A stretch of DNA of 64,000 nucleotides from Candidatus Contendibacter sp. (GCA_029624765.1 JARSSO010000055.1:87177-151176), one strand, 5' to 3'; positions 6,856-14,159 are shown, numbered from the stretch's first letter. Notes: generated by a model from the sequence alone, not told the origin. Program-made: numbers and translations.

Positions 6856-7061
6856 GTCGTGCTCACGATCAGTCGTGTGAGCGCGATGGGGCGACGACAA
6901 TCACCGCAACGCCGCCGTCGCCGCTCGCTCAGCTCCATGCGTATTTTGCCCTCTGCCTCGGTTCTTGAGTCTGCGCCAACGTAACAAAGTACGCCGGCCC
7001 TGGATGTATGGCCGCAGCAGCGATGCGTGCATGTCAATTTCCCAACCCAAACCTTACTCAT
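6852..7061 (-). CDS. small cysteine-rich phage protein
   Basis: 69 residues starting at the ATG that overlaps the previous stop as ATGA; its own stop overlaps the start of the O-like gene the same way. Cysteines at 'CTHRCC' near the N-terminus and 'CGDC' near the C-terminus could bind one zinc ion. Between them is a short basic helix ('ELSERRRRRCGDCRRP'). No family is recognised. The position between the ribbon-helix-helix gene and the initiator suggests an early regulatory or replication accessory role. Confidence 0.45.
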   Translation of the reverse strand: MSKVWVGKLTCTHRCCGHTSRAGVLCYVGADSRTEAEGKIRMELSERRRRRCGDCRRPIALTRLIVSTT

Positions 7062-7252
7062 TTCCGCATCTCCCCGTTTCGTTTCGCGCCTTCCCGCCAC
7101 GCCAAGCGGCCGTAAACAATCAGCGTGAGGTGATGGCGAATCCACTCGCCCACGGCGCGATCTTCGGCCAAAGCTAAATCCTGCACGTCGCGTTTCAACG
7201 ACTCCGGCAAATGCAGGGTGATCGTTTCCAAGGCTTTCTCATTCGTCATCAT
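7058..7252 (-). CDS. ribbon-helix-helix-like phage regulator
   Basis: 64 residues. 'ETITLHLPESLKRDVQDLA' gives a beta strand with alternating hydrophobics followed by a helix, and 'AVGEWIRHHLTLIVYG' the second helix, i.e. the Arc/CopG ribbon-helix-helix pattern. It is the first gene after the terminator downstream of cro, the position of cII in lambda, and is translationally coupled to the next gene. It may be an early transcription regulator. Two adjacent in-frame ATGs (7252 and 7249) are possible starts. Confidence 0.5.
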   Translation of the reverse strand: MMTNEKALETITLHLPESLKRDVQDLALAEDRAVGEWIRHHLTLIVYGRLAWREGAKRNGEMRK

Positions 7253-7373
7253 AGTCGCCACCACTTCAACCACCGTCGAAAATTAAACAGCCGAGACCGG
7301 CACTCTTTTTTGTGGGGATGGTGGCGCGTGAACGACCGTCGTAATTTCATCGGAAGGACTCCGTGGTGGACAT

Positions 7374-7412
7374 AAAAAAGCCCAGAGCGCGCGCTTAGGG
7401 ACGCGTCTGGGC
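7374..7412 (-). terminator. tR1-like terminator after the cro gene
   Basis: On the minus strand a 7-bp stem (GCCCAGA with TCTGGGC, at 7406-7412 and 7380-7386) is followed by six T residues. It lies 19 bp downstream of the Cro-like gene and before the replication genes, the position of tR1 in lambda. Expression of O, P and later genes must read through it, so an antitermination mechanism is expected; no N-like protein is recognised in the window. Confidence 0.75.
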
Positions 7413-7430
7413 AAAGACCACCCAAGGGGG

Positions 7431-7724
7431 TTAATTGGTTTGGGTGGCAGTGAGGGTTCGAGAAACCCGTTTTGGCACATGGGCGAGCAATTCGGCTTTG
7501 GTAACGACGCTTTTGGTAGCGGCTTCGATCAGTTCGGCGTAGCACGTTTCGCCCGTCCATTCGGTTCGGGGCAAATGGCCGCGTTGAAACCAGCGCCAGG
7601 CGGCGCTCGTTCGAACGCCGCAAATGTCGGCGATTTTTTGGATCCCGCCGATTAAGTGAGCGGCCTTGATCAACGCGGGATTGTAACTTTTAAGTTTCGA
7701 TTCGGGGTTTGAAATGGCGTTCAT
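7431..7724 (-). CDS. Cro/YdaS-type repressor
   Basis: 97 residues. 'ALIKAAHLIGGIQKIADICGV' followed by 'RTSAAWRWFQRGHLP' is a helix-turn-helix of the Cro/YdaS antitoxin type, in which the recognition helix carries a Trp-Arg-Trp cluster. The gene is divergent from the CI-like gene, with operator-like repeats between them, and heads the early minus-strand operon; this fixes its role as the Cro-like arm of the lysis/lysogeny switch. No clear Shine-Dalgarno sequence is visible before the ATG. Confidence 0.75.
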   Translation of the reverse strand: MNAISNPESKLKSYNPALIKAAHLIGGIQKIADICGVRTSAAWRWFQRGHLPRTEWTGETCYAELIEAATKSVVTKAELLAHVPKRVSRTLTATQTN

Positions 7725-7818
7725 AGGAGCAATTTACACCGATAGTGAAAATCATGCAAGTGGCTACGAACCACCACGCTTACCCAAAGTGAACGCTGCC
7801 TCGTGGACACTATCCGGC
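7725..7818. promoter_or_regulatory. divergent cro/cI operator region
   Basis: The 94 bp between the two divergent repressor genes contain the sequences ACACCGATAGTG (7736-7747) and CACTATCCGG (7808-7817). These are inverted and partial forms of a motif that recurs beyond the cI-like gene (consensus close to CACTAWYGGTG). They probably bind CI and Cro. Promoter hexamers are not clear enough to call. Confidence 0.55.
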
Positions 7819-8160
7819 ATGAACCATCCCGACTTTGCCGCGCGTTTCCGCGAAGCCTGCCGAGTTGCCAACGCACCAACCACCATGGAGGCGTTAGGCC
7901 GCCACTTGGGCGTCAGCACGAGCATGGCGTGGAACTATCACACGGGCGAAAAGCTGCCGAGCATGGAAAAAGCGGTGGAAATCGCGATGAAACTAGGCGT
8001 TTGCATCGAATGGCTGTTGACTGGGCGCGGGCCGCGCGTACCTCCCGCCCCTCCAGGGGATGTGCTCGATTTGAGCGAGTTACCCGAAGATGCCCGGCGT
8101 AACTTGCGCGCCCTGGTGGATTCGATCCGCTCCAGCACCAAGAAAAAGGACGCCGCTTAA
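7819..8160 (+). CDS. CI-like phage repressor, XRE family
   Basis: 113 residues. 'TTMEALGRHLGVSTSMAWNYHTGEKLPSMEKAVEIAMKLGV' is a classic XRE helix-turn-helix, followed by 'IEWLLTGRGPR', the usual end of the repressor N-domain, and a short helical tail. There is no LexA-like peptidase domain, so unlike lambda CI it cannot self-cleave. Induction therefore probably depends on the antirepressor encoded at 10476. The ATG at 7819 is preferred; an in-frame GTG at 7789 is possible, and neither has a good ribosome site. Confidence 0.75.
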   Translation: MNHPDFAARFREACRVANAPTTMEALGRHLGVSTSMAWNYHTGEKLPSMEKAVEIAMKLGVCIEWLLTGRGPRVPPAPPGDVLDLSELPEDARRNLRALVDSIRSSTKKKDAA

Positions 8161-8274
8161 TCCACAGGGAGTAGACTTTTTCGTTCCTGTTTCCACTATT
8201 GGTGATTGATTAAATTTAACCATTAGTGAATACTACGTGGGTGGGATTACACTCACTAATAAAGGTATCCACTA
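8161..8274 (+). promoter_or_regulatory. second cluster of repressor operator-like sites
   Basis: Between the cI-like gene and the next ORF, four copies of a CACTAATGGT-like motif occur: CACTATTGGTGA at 8194-8205, its inverse ACCATTAGTGAA at 8219-8230, CACTAAT with AAAGGT at 8254-8266, and CACTAATG at 8270-8277, the last overlapping the ATG. The motif matches those between cro and cI. The following small gene, excisionase and integrase are thus probably repressed in the lysogen. Confidence 0.6.
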
Positions 8275-8457
8275 ATGTCGAAACGCAACTACCTCGTCAT
8301 GTGTGAAGAACGCTGCTGCGGGTGCAAGGGCGCGGGCAAACTGACGGATGGAACCGAGTGCAAGGAATGCGATGGGAAAGGATACACCAAATATGAGGCG
8401 AATCTGAAAAAGGCATTGTTTGAATTGCTGCTCACCGATTTTATAACCGGGGGCTAG
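8275..8457 (+). CDS. tiny DnaJ-type zinc-finger protein
   Basis: 60 residues. Two half-motifs 'CCGCKGAGK' and 'CKECDGKGY' reproduce the CxxCxGxG repeats of the DnaJ cysteine-rich domain and should bind one zinc ion; a helical tail of 20 residues follows. There is no J-domain. Its ATG overlaps a repressor operator-like site, and the next gene (excisionase-like) starts one base after its stop, so it heads the excision/integration transcription unit. Small proteins of this kind occur in many prophages without known function. Confidence 0.65.
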   Translation: MSKRNYLVMCEERCCGCKGAGKLTDGTECKECDGKGYTKYEANLKKALFELLLTDFITGG

Positions 8458-8458
8458 G

Positions 8459-8734
8459 ATGAATGATCCGCTGTTGTGGACGATTCAAGAGGCGGCGCGG
8501 CAATGCAGCGTTTCTCCACGAACCATTCAACGGTGGGTGAAAAGCGGCGCGGTGCCGGTGGTGAAAATGCCGGCGCGGTTGATTCGGATTCCAAGCGCGG
8601 CGATTCGCGGCTTTCTCATTCAGCCAGGGGAGGTATCGTTACCGCCGCATCCAATTCGGGAGTCCGAGCCATGCGCGGCGCAACGATTGGCCGAGATCAT
8701 CCGCTTTCCGCGCCAGGGCCAGCCGCAACGCTGA
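8459..8734 (+). CDS. excisionase-like helix-turn-helix protein
   Basis: 91 residues. 'TIQEAARQCSVSPRTIQRWVKSGAVPVVKMPARLIRIPSAAI' is the winged MerR/excisionase HTH with the tryptophan at the end of the recognition helix and the following wing. It lies immediately upstream of and overlapping the integrase gene, where recombination directionality factors are normally found. The 64-bp overlap with integrase depends on the integrase start used. Role: steering the integrase toward excision and possibly repressing its own promoter. Confidence 0.7.
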   Translation: MNDPLLWTIQEAARQCSVSPRTIQRWVKSGAVPVVKMPARLIRIPSAAIRGFLIQPGEVSLPPHPIRESEPCAAQRLAEIIRFPRQGQPQR

Positions 8735-9558
8735 GTTTCGATGAATTGATGCTGGCGTTTATCCTCGACCAGGGCGAACAGAAATCCCTGGTGCGGGACA
8801 AGGCGGCGCTGCTGCATTTGTACCCGGCGTTGACCGAACGGCGGATGAGCGAGATTCATCCCCTCGACCTTCGCCGCTACATCCGGGCGCGGCGGAATGC
8901 CGGCGCGGCGGCCAGCACGATCAACAAGGAGATCGGGCTGTTGTCGCGGGCCATTCGCTGGGCCAATCAGGAGTGGGGGCTGGCGCTGGACAACCCCGTC
9001 GCGGGCCTCAAACAGCGCGAACCGGAGGGGCGGGTGCGCTGGTTGACGCGGGATCAGGCGGCGGCGCTGGTAGCTGCAGCCGGCCGGCTGGGGCCACGGG
9101 CAGGGCATTTGGCGGATGTGATCCTGCTGGCGCTGCACACGGGGATGCGGAAAGGGGAGTTGCTGGGCTTGGCGTGGGGTCAGGTGGACTTTGAGCACGG
9201 TTTGATCGTGTTGGAGGGCCGCCAGACCAAGAGCGGCAAGCGGCGGGCGATTCCGTTGAATGGGCCGGCGCTGGCGGCGCTGGAATCCCGGCGGGCGGTG
9301 GCCGGCGCGGCACCGCTGGTGTTCGGGGGCGTGAAGGACGTGAAGCGGAGCTTTACCCATGCGTGCCAGTTGGCGGGGATTACCGATTTCCGCTTTCACG
9401 ATCTGCGCCACACGTTTGCGAGCTGGCTGGTGCAGGCCGGCGTGCCGTTGCCGGAGGTGCGCGATCTGCTGGGCCACGCCAGCATCGAGATGACGGAGCG
9501 CTACGCGCATCTCGCGCCGGAACGGTTGCGGGGGGCGGTGGCGCGGTTGGAGGGGTAG
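8671..9558 (+). CDS. int: phage integrase, tyrosine recombinase
   Basis: 295 residues from the ATG at 8671. The N-terminal SAM-like core-binding domain ('SFDELMLAFILDQ', 'LTERRMSEIHPLDLRRY') is followed by the catalytic domain with the conserved Arg in 'HTGMRKGELLGL', the Lys in 'TKSGKRRAIPL', 'FHDLRHTFASWLV' (His-x-x-Arg), 'LLGHASIEMTERYAHL' (His and nucleophilic Tyr). All catalytic residues are present. The tRNA-Arg gene 1.7 kb downstream with its 3' end facing the prophage is the likely attachment site. Confidence 0.9.
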   Translation: MRGATIGRDHPLSAPGPAATLSFDELMLAFILDQGEQKSLVRDKAALLHLYPALTERRMSEIHPLDLRRYIRARRNAGAAASTINKEIGLLSRAIRWANQEWGLALDNPVAGLKQREPEGRVRWLTRDQAAALVAAAGRLGPRAGHLADVILLALHTGMRKGELLGLAWGQVDFEHGLIVLEGRQTKSGKRRAIPLNGPALAALESRRAVAGAAPLVFGGVKDVKRSFTHACQLAGITDFRFHDLRHTFASWLVQAGVPLPEVRDLLGHASIEMTERYAHLAPERLRGAVARLEG

Positions 9559-10257
9559 ATGAACCGACCTCGGCTGTTGCAGGGGCTATGGATATTCCTG
9601 GGGCTGTTGCCGTGGGTGATGGTGGTCGTGCTGCTGCTTCAGCAACCGGCGCTAGTGCGCCTGGAAGGCCAGGCGGCGGCGATTACGGACGGCGATACCT
9701 TCACCCTCGACACCGGTGCGCAACGCCTGAAAATCCGCCTCAGCGCCATTGATACGCCGGAGGTGAGTCAACCCTATGGCGAGCAGGCCAAACAGGCGTT
9801 GACGGCGTGGATCGGCGGGCGGGTGGTGCGGGTGGACGTGGCGGGCCTGGACAAGTACGGGCGAACCTTGGGGCGCGTGTGCGTTCAGGACCTGGGTTTC
9901 TGGTGGGGCTTGGTGTGTAGGGACATCAACGCCAGGCTGGTTGAGCAGGGCTTTGCCTGGGTCTACCGCCAGTACAATCACGATCCGCGCCTGGTCGAGT
10001 TGGAAACCGAAGCGCGGGCGGCGCGGCGCGGGTTATGGGGCTTGCCGGCGGATCAGCAGATTCCGCCCTGGGAGTTCCGCCACGCCAAATCAGCGCCGCT
10101 GTCCGATGCGCAACGTCAGGCGGGCTGTCAGCCGGACAAGCGTTTCTGCAAGGACATGGCGACGTGCGACGAAGCCCAGTTCTACCTGACCACCTGCGGC
10201 CTGAAACGGTTGGATCGGGATGGCGATGGTGTGCCGTGTGAGAAGCTCTGTCGTTAA
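9559..10257 (+). CDS. membrane-anchored thermonuclease with Excalibur domain
   Basis: 232 residues, starting at the base after the integrase stop. An N-terminal membrane anchor (residues ~8-28) precedes an SNase fold with 'ITDGDTFTL', 'RLSAIDTPEVSQPYGEQAK', 'KYGRTLGRV' and 'AWVYRQY', keeping the Asp, Arg, Glu and second Arg of staphylococcal nuclease. The last ~45 residues have the Excalibur calcium-binding pattern, with cysteines and 'DRDGDGVPCEKLC'. It should cleave DNA or RNA outside the cytoplasmic membrane. As a lysogenic cargo gene it may limit superinfection by incoming DNA, which is inference. Confidence 0.85.
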   Translation: MNRPRLLQGLWIFLGLLPWVMVVVLLLQQPALVRLEGQAAAITDGDTFTLDTGAQRLKIRLSAIDTPEVSQPYGEQAKQALTAWIGGRVVRVDVAGLDKYGRTLGRVCVQDLGFWWGLVCRDINARLVEQGFAWVYRQYNHDPRLVELETEARAARRGLWGLPADQQIPPWEFRHAKSAPLSDAQRQAGCQPDKRFCKDMATCDEAQFYLTTCGLKRLDRDGDGVPCEKLCR

Positions 10258-10261
10258 GGCG

Positions 10262-10395
10262 GCTTGACCCGGCGCTGGCCACGGCATAAGCTGGAATCTC
10301 CTAAAGCTCTGTGTCGTACCCGCCCGGTCAGCGCGGTTTTTTTGTTGGTGCCTGCCTCTTTCACTATGGGGGAGGTGTCGGGTATCCGTAAGGAC
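10262..10395 (+). ncRNA. C4-like antisense RNA controlling the antirepressor
   Basis: The segment has a stem joining CGCTGGCC (about 10274) and GGTCAGCG (about 10326), followed by a run of seven T's, and then 'CACTATGGGGGAGGTG'. The bases TGGGGGAGGTG at 10367-10377 can pair with CGCCTCTCCCA at 10421-10431 in the antirepressor leader over 11 bp including two G-U pairs. This organisation, and the recalled consensus features around the T-run and CACTATGGG, are those of the P1/P7 C4 RNA family, which silences ant by antisense pairing. Exact ends are not determined. Confidence 0.55.
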
Positions 10396-10420
10396 TCGGC
10401 GGCTCACAGGGCCGTAGGAG

Positions 10421-10475
10421 CGCCTCTCCCACCCGCTCAGTGTGGGGAATCATCCTAAACTCTGTGGAGGTCCTC
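10421..10475 (+). promoter_or_regulatory. antirepressor leader: antisense target and ribosome-binding site
   Basis: Contains the putative C4 target CGCCTCTCCCA (10421-10431) and the Shine-Dalgarno TGGAGG at 10464-10469, 6 bp before the ATG at 10476. Pairing of the upstream RNA here would block translation or promote early termination of the antirepressor mRNA. Confidence 0.5.
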
Positions 10476-11129
10476 ATGACCGCTCTTGCTTTGTCCTTCC
10501 GCGAAATTCACTTCGATGTCGTTGACCGCGCCGGCCAGCCGTGGCTAACCATGCGCGATCTAGTTTGTGCGCTCTACGCAGTGACCAAAGGGGGGGGCCA
10601 AACTGACGCCCCCTTTGAAAACGCTGAAAAGGCACTCAAGCGCCTTTACGAGCGACACGTTGATGAGTTCACCGACCGCATGACCGCCCTGGTGGAACTG
10701 AATACCGCCGGCGGCCGGCAGCAGGTTCGCATCTTCAGTTTGCGCGGTTGTCATCTGCTGGCGATGTTCGCGCGCACCCCGGTGGCCGTCGAGTTCCGGC
10801 GCTGGGTGTTGGACGTGCTGGATCGGGAAGTGGAAGCCCGACCGGTCGTGTTGGACCTCGGCATGCAGCGGCGCATCAACCAGCGGGCCTGGGCGCTGGC
10901 ACAAGCCACGTTTGACGGCTTTCGCGTCCAGATGCGCGAGGCGGCGCGGCAGGATCCTGACTTTGCGCCGGAGCGATGGACGCCACTCCACAGCCAGCGG
11001 AAAGCGTTGCAGGGCGTGGGGGCGATGGCGGGCTTGCTGGAAACGACGGCGGCGATGCTGCGGGCGCGGGGCCGCGAGCTGGGGCAACAGTTCGGCGAGG
11101 ATTTTGATGGTCTGATGCGCCAGAATTAG
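10476..11129 (+). CDS. phage antirepressor, P22 Ant/Bro-N-like
   Basis: 217 residues. The N-terminal ~120 residues ('LSFREIHFDVVDRAGQPWLTMRDLVCAL', 'RIFSLRGCHLLAMFARTPVAVEFRRWVLDVLD') match the N-terminal antirepressor domain of P22-type Ant proteins (P22_AR_N/Bro-N). The C-terminal ~90 residues are a helical domain of variable type. Such proteins bind CI-type repressors and inactivate them. The paired C4-like RNA and the CI-like repressor without a self-cleaving domain fit this induction route. It is the last prophage gene before the tRNA. Confidence 0.75.
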   Translation: MTALALSFREIHFDVVDRAGQPWLTMRDLVCALYAVTKGGGQTDAPFENAEKALKRLYERHVDEFTDRMTALVELNTAGGRQQVRIFSLRGCHLLAMFARTPVAVEFRRWVLDVLDREVEARPVVLDLGMQRRINQRAWALAQATFDGFRVQMREAARQDPDFAPERWTPLHSQRKALQGVGAMAGLLETTAAMLRARGRELGQQFGEDFDGLMRQN

Positions 11130-11148
11130 GCAGCTCGCTGGGCGCGCG

Positions 11149-11198
11149 TGTCGCGTCCTGTCATGTCCTGTCGCGTCCTGTCATGTCCTGTCATGTTC
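11149..11198. repeat. five 10-bp direct repeats next to the tRNA-Arg junction
   Basis: Five perfect-phase decamers: TGTCGCGTCC, TGTCATGTCC, TGTCGCGTCC, TGTCATGTCC, TGTCATGTTC. The period equals one helical turn. They lie between the antirepressor gene and the 3' end of tRNA-Arg, i.e. within the phage arm of the presumed att site, so they may be integrase or excisionase arm-binding sites; alternatively they are simple slippage repeats. Confidence 0.85.
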
Positions 11199-11245
11199 TC
11201 AGGGGCAACAGCGCGGGGAAAATGGCGGTAAGCGTTTGAAAAATC

Positions 11246-11300
11246 TGGCGCGCCCGGCGGGACTCGAACCCACGACCTTTGGCTTCGGAGGCCAACACTC
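11246..11300. other. likely prophage attachment site at tRNA-Arg 3' half
   Basis: The integrase gene lies on the side of the tRNA 3' end, phage genes run up to 116 bp from it, and host genes begin on the other side. Tyrosine integrases usually recombine in the anticodon or T-loop region of tRNA genes and leave the tRNA intact, as here. The partner att copy is not seen in the window, so it would lie left of position 1. Confidence 0.4.
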
Positions 11301-11322
11301 TATCCACCTGAGCTACGGGCGC
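11246..11322 (-). tRNA. tRNA-Arg (anticodon CCG)
   Basis: 77 nt with encoded CCA end (TGG on the plus strand at 11246-11248). The cloverleaf is complete: acceptor GCGCCCG/CGGGCGC, D-arm with AGCTCAGGTGGATAGAG, anticodon stem TTGGC/GCCAA around loop CTCCGAA, and T-arm GGTTCGAGTC. The anticodon CCG reads CGG arginine codons. Its 3' end points toward the prophage. Confidence 0.95.
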
Positions 11323-11435
11323 GTTGAGAACAGGGGGCGTATTGTGCCCCGCCCGTCGCCCCGCGTCCAGCCCGGACGGGCCGGTTTTAGTGAACTCACT
11401 GGGCAATTGACCTTGCGACTGGCGTGGCGCGGCGG

Positions 11436-11465
11436 TTTCCAGACCCGGTCGAATAACGCTATAAT
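11436..11465 (+). promoter_or_regulatory. sigma-70 promoter upstream of cytochrome c5 gene
   Basis: A perfect TATAAT at 11460-11465 has a weaker TTTCCA at 11436-11441 with an 18-bp spacer. It would give a leader of about 170 nt for the gene at 11644. The rest of 11323-11643 shows no gene. Confidence 0.55.
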
Positions 11466-11643
11466 CAGTGCGTTTAGCTCTCCTAAACACAAGATAACAA
11501 AATCCAAGCCAAGACCTTCCCACCCACGGCGCCACCGCGCGAACCTCCGACCGGAGCAAGGGGAAGCGTTCGAGTCGAGTCCAAGTTGGCCGCGACGCTG
11601 CCGGGAATGAGCAGGTTGAGAATGCGTTCAGTGAGGTGAGAGT

Positions 11644-12183
11644 GTGAGTTCGCAAGTCGCAGATAAATCCGTTGTCACCACCCTCGTGGTCCTGATCTCG
11701 GCATTGGTGTTACTGGCCGCGGTGCTGTTCATGGTGGCCGCCCTGATGGGTGTCGTCGGCAACATCGCCCCCGACGATGGTTCGCGCAAGCAGGCCGCCG
11801 TGCTTGAGCGCATCAAACCGGTCGCCCGAGTGTCCTTCACCGTGCCCAAACCCGCCGCCAGCACCGAATTGAAGCTGTCCGGCCAAGAGATTTACAACAA
11901 GGTTTGCGCCGGCTGCCATGCGGCTGGCGTGATGGGGGCGCCCAAGGTCGGTGCCAAGGATCAGTGGGAGCCTCGATTCGCCCAGGGCATGGATACCCTG
12001 GTCAACCACAGCGTCGCCGGTATCCGCGCCATGCCTCCCAAGGGTGGCAATCCCTCGTTGACCGAGGCCAACATCAAGGACGCCGTCGTCTATATGCTGG
12101 GTGAAACCGGCATCAAGACGGATGCCGCGCCGCCGCCCGCCGCAACCGCGCCGCCCGCCGCAACCGCGCCGCCGTCGAAGTAG
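11644..12183 (+). CDS. membrane-anchored cytochrome c5-like protein
   Basis: 179 residues from a GTG start with a purine-rich ribosome site (GAGGTGAGAG). An N-terminal membrane segment (residues ~13-38) is followed by a linker and a single class I cytochrome domain: heme site 'CAGCH' (residues ~89-93) and distal methionine in 'GIRAMPPKGG'. The tail is a short Ala-Pro repeat. Proteins of this kind shuttle electrons in the periplasm, often to terminal oxidases; the specific partner cannot be read from context. A terminator follows directly. Confidence 0.85.
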   Translation: MSSQVADKSVVTTLVVLISALVLLAAVLFMVAALMGVVGNIAPDDGSRKQAAVLERIKPVARVSFTVPKPAASTELKLSGQEIYNKVCAGCHAAGVMGAPKVGAKDQWEPRFAQGMDTLVNHSVAGIRAMPPKGGNPSLTEANIKDAVVYMLGETGIKTDAAPPPAATAPPAATAPPSK

Positions 12184-12212
12184 TCGTTCATCCCTGGCCT
12201 CCTTGTGATGCG

Positions 12213-12244
12213 AGGGCCATCCCGCGGGGTGGCCCTTCGTCTTT
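12213..12244 (+). terminator. intrinsic terminator after cytochrome c5 gene
   Basis: Stem AGGGCCA (12213-12219) with TGGCCCT (12230-12236), 10-nt GC-rich loop, followed by TCGTCTTTT. It lies 30 bp after the cytochrome stop and just before the ABC exporter gene. Confidence 0.75.
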
Positions 12245-12251
12245 TCGGCGA

Positions 12252-14081
12252 ATGGTCATGCGCCCCGATCTCCGCCATACCGAAACTCCCCGTCAGGAAC
12301 GTCGTGACAGTGTCAATCTGCGCGCTTTGTTGCCGTATCTTTGGGAATATCGTGGCCGGGTGCTGCTGGCGCTTGGCTGTCTGGTGCTGGCCAAGGTCGC
12401 CAACATCGGCGTACCGCTGACGCTCAAGCAGATCGTCGACCACCTGGATGCGCGCCAACAGGTCGCGGTCGCGCTGCCCGTGACGTTGCTGCTGGCCTAC
12501 GGCGCGCTGAAGCTGGGTAACGCCCTGTTCAGCGAATTGCGCGACGTGTTGTTCGCCCGGGTCCGCTATCGCGCCATGCGCCGGCTGACCCTGCGCACCC
12601 TGGCGCATTTGCACGATCTGTCTTTACGCTTTCATCTGGAGCGCAAGACCGGCGCCATCAGCCGCGATCTGGAGCGGGGCGCGCGCAGCCTGAGCACGCT
12701 GCTGAATTATCTGGCGTTCAGCATCCTGCCGGTGCTGGTGGAGTTCCTGCTGGCGGCGGCGTTGCTGCTGGGCCGTTACCCCGCGATCTTTACGTTGGTC
12801 ATCTTCGGCAGCGTCGCCGCTTATGTCGCTTTCACCCTCGCGATCACCAACTGGCGGATGGAACACCGCCACCGGATGAACCGGCTGGAGTCGCAGGCCG
12901 GCAACGAGGCCATCGAAAGCCTGATCAACTATGAAACGGTCAAGTATTTCGGCAACGAGGACTGGGAGCTGCGTCGCTGCGACGCCACCCTGGCGGCGTG
13001 GGAAAACAGCGCCGTGCTCAGCCAGACTTCGATGTCGGCGCTCAATTTCGGTCAGGGCGCGATCATCGCCATTGGGGTAACGGTGATGATGGTCGCCGCC
13101 GCCGGCCGGGTCGCCGCCGGTCAGATGACCCTGGGCGATCTGGTGCTGGTCAACGCCCTGTTGCTGCAACTGTTCATCCCGCTGAATTTTCTCGGCATCG
13201 TCTACCGGCAAATCAAGTATGCGCTGGTCGACATGGACGATCTGGTGCGGCTGTTCGAGCGGACTCCGGAAATCCGCGACACGCCCGCCGCGCCCGAGCT
13301 ACGGGTGATCCAGGGTGAATTGCGGTTCGAGGACGTGCGGTTCGGTTATCAACCCGACCGGCAGATCCTGTTCGATGTGAGTTTCACGGTGCCGCGAGGA
13401 CGCAAACTGGCGGTGGTCGGAGCCAGCGGAGCGGGCAAATCCACGCTGGCGCGGCTGCTGTTCCGGTTCTACGACGTGACCGGCGGGCGCGTCCTGGTGG
13501 ATGGACAGGACATCCGCGCCGTGACCCAACGGAGTTTGCGCGCCGCCATCGGCATCGTCCCACAGGACACGGTGCTGTTCAACGACACGCTCTATTACAA
13601 CCTGGCCTACGCCCGGCCGGACGCCAGCCGCGAAGAGATTGCCGCCGCCGTGCGAATGGCGCAGTTGCACGATTTCATCGCTGCGCTGCCAGCCGGCTAC
13701 GACACGGTGGTCGGCGAGCGTGGCCTGAAACTGTCGGGCGGCGAGAAGCAGCGGGTGGCGATTGCCCGGGCCATCCTCAAGCGGCCGCGCATCCTGATTT
13801 TCGACGAGGCCACCTCGGCGCTGGACAGTCGCTCCGAGCAGGCGATTTTGCAGGCCCTGCGCGCGGTGGCTGCCGAACACACGACCCTGGTGATTGCCCA
13901 CCGCCTGTCCACCATCGTGGACGCCGATCAAATCCTGGTGCTGGATCATGGCCGGGCGCGCGAGCAGGGCGGCCACCGCGAACTGTTGCAACAGGGCGGT
14001 TTGTACGCCCAGATGTGGGCCTTGCAGCAGCGGGAACAGGCGACGCTGGACGAGGAGCGGGCGTTGCTGGGAACGGATTGA
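12252..14081 (+). CDS. ABC exporter of the ATM1/ABCB7 type
   Basis: 609 residues: six-helix membrane domain (about 25-320) then nucleotide-binding domain with Walker A 'GASGAGKST', Q-loop 'IVPQDTVLFNDT', signature 'LSGGEKQR', Walker B 'ILIFDEATSALD' and 'IAHRLST'. Membrane-domain motifs 'ALNFGQGAII', 'NYETVKYFGNE' are typical of the ATM1/HMT1 branch, which exports glutathione-linked sulfur species or metal complexes. It acts as a homodimer in the inner membrane. A short distance to the terminator implies its own promoter in or after the terminator region. Substrate is inferred from the family only. Confidence 0.85.
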   Translation: MVMRPDLRHTETPRQERRDSVNLRALLPYLWEYRGRVLLALGCLVLAKVANIGVPLTLKQIVDHLDARQQVAVALPVTLLLAYGALKLGNALFSELRDVLFARVRYRAMRRLTLRTLAHLHDLSLRFHLERKTGAISRDLERGARSLSTLLNYLAFSILPVLVEFLLAAALLLGRYPAIFTLVIFGSVAAYVAFTLAITNWRMEHRHRMNRLESQAGNEAIESLINYETVKYFGNEDWELRRCDATLAAWENSAVLSQTSMSALNFGQGAIIAIGVTVMMVAAAGRVAAGQMTLGDLVLVNALLLQLFIPLNFLGIVYRQIKYALVDMDDLVRLFERTPEIRDTPAAPELRVIQGELRFEDVRFGYQPDRQILFDVSFTVPRGRKLAVVGASGAGKSTLARLLFRFYDVTGGRVLVDGQDIRAVTQRSLRAAIGIVPQDTVLFNDTLYYNLAYARPDASREEIAAAVRMAQLHDFIAALPAGYDTVVGERGLKLSGGEKQRVAIARAILKRPRILIFDEATSALDSRSEQAILQALRAVAAEHTTLVIAHRLSTIVDADQILVLDHGRAREQGGHRELLQQGGLYAQMWALQQREQATLDEERALLGTD

Positions 14082-14159
14082 GACGGCGGTCAGGCATCGG
14101 TTTCGCATCCGTGGCAAAATCGGCGTTGTCCCTCGGTGCATTTAACGGAGTCCTCCGCC

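Noticed and set aside
7249..7623. 124-residue minus-strand ORF over the cro terminator
   Set aside because: It overlaps the HTH gene out of frame and runs through the terminator hairpin; no domain recognised.
12624..13211. Long minus-strand frames antisense to the ABC exporter
   Set aside because: They result from high GC3 codon bias and lack homologous domains.
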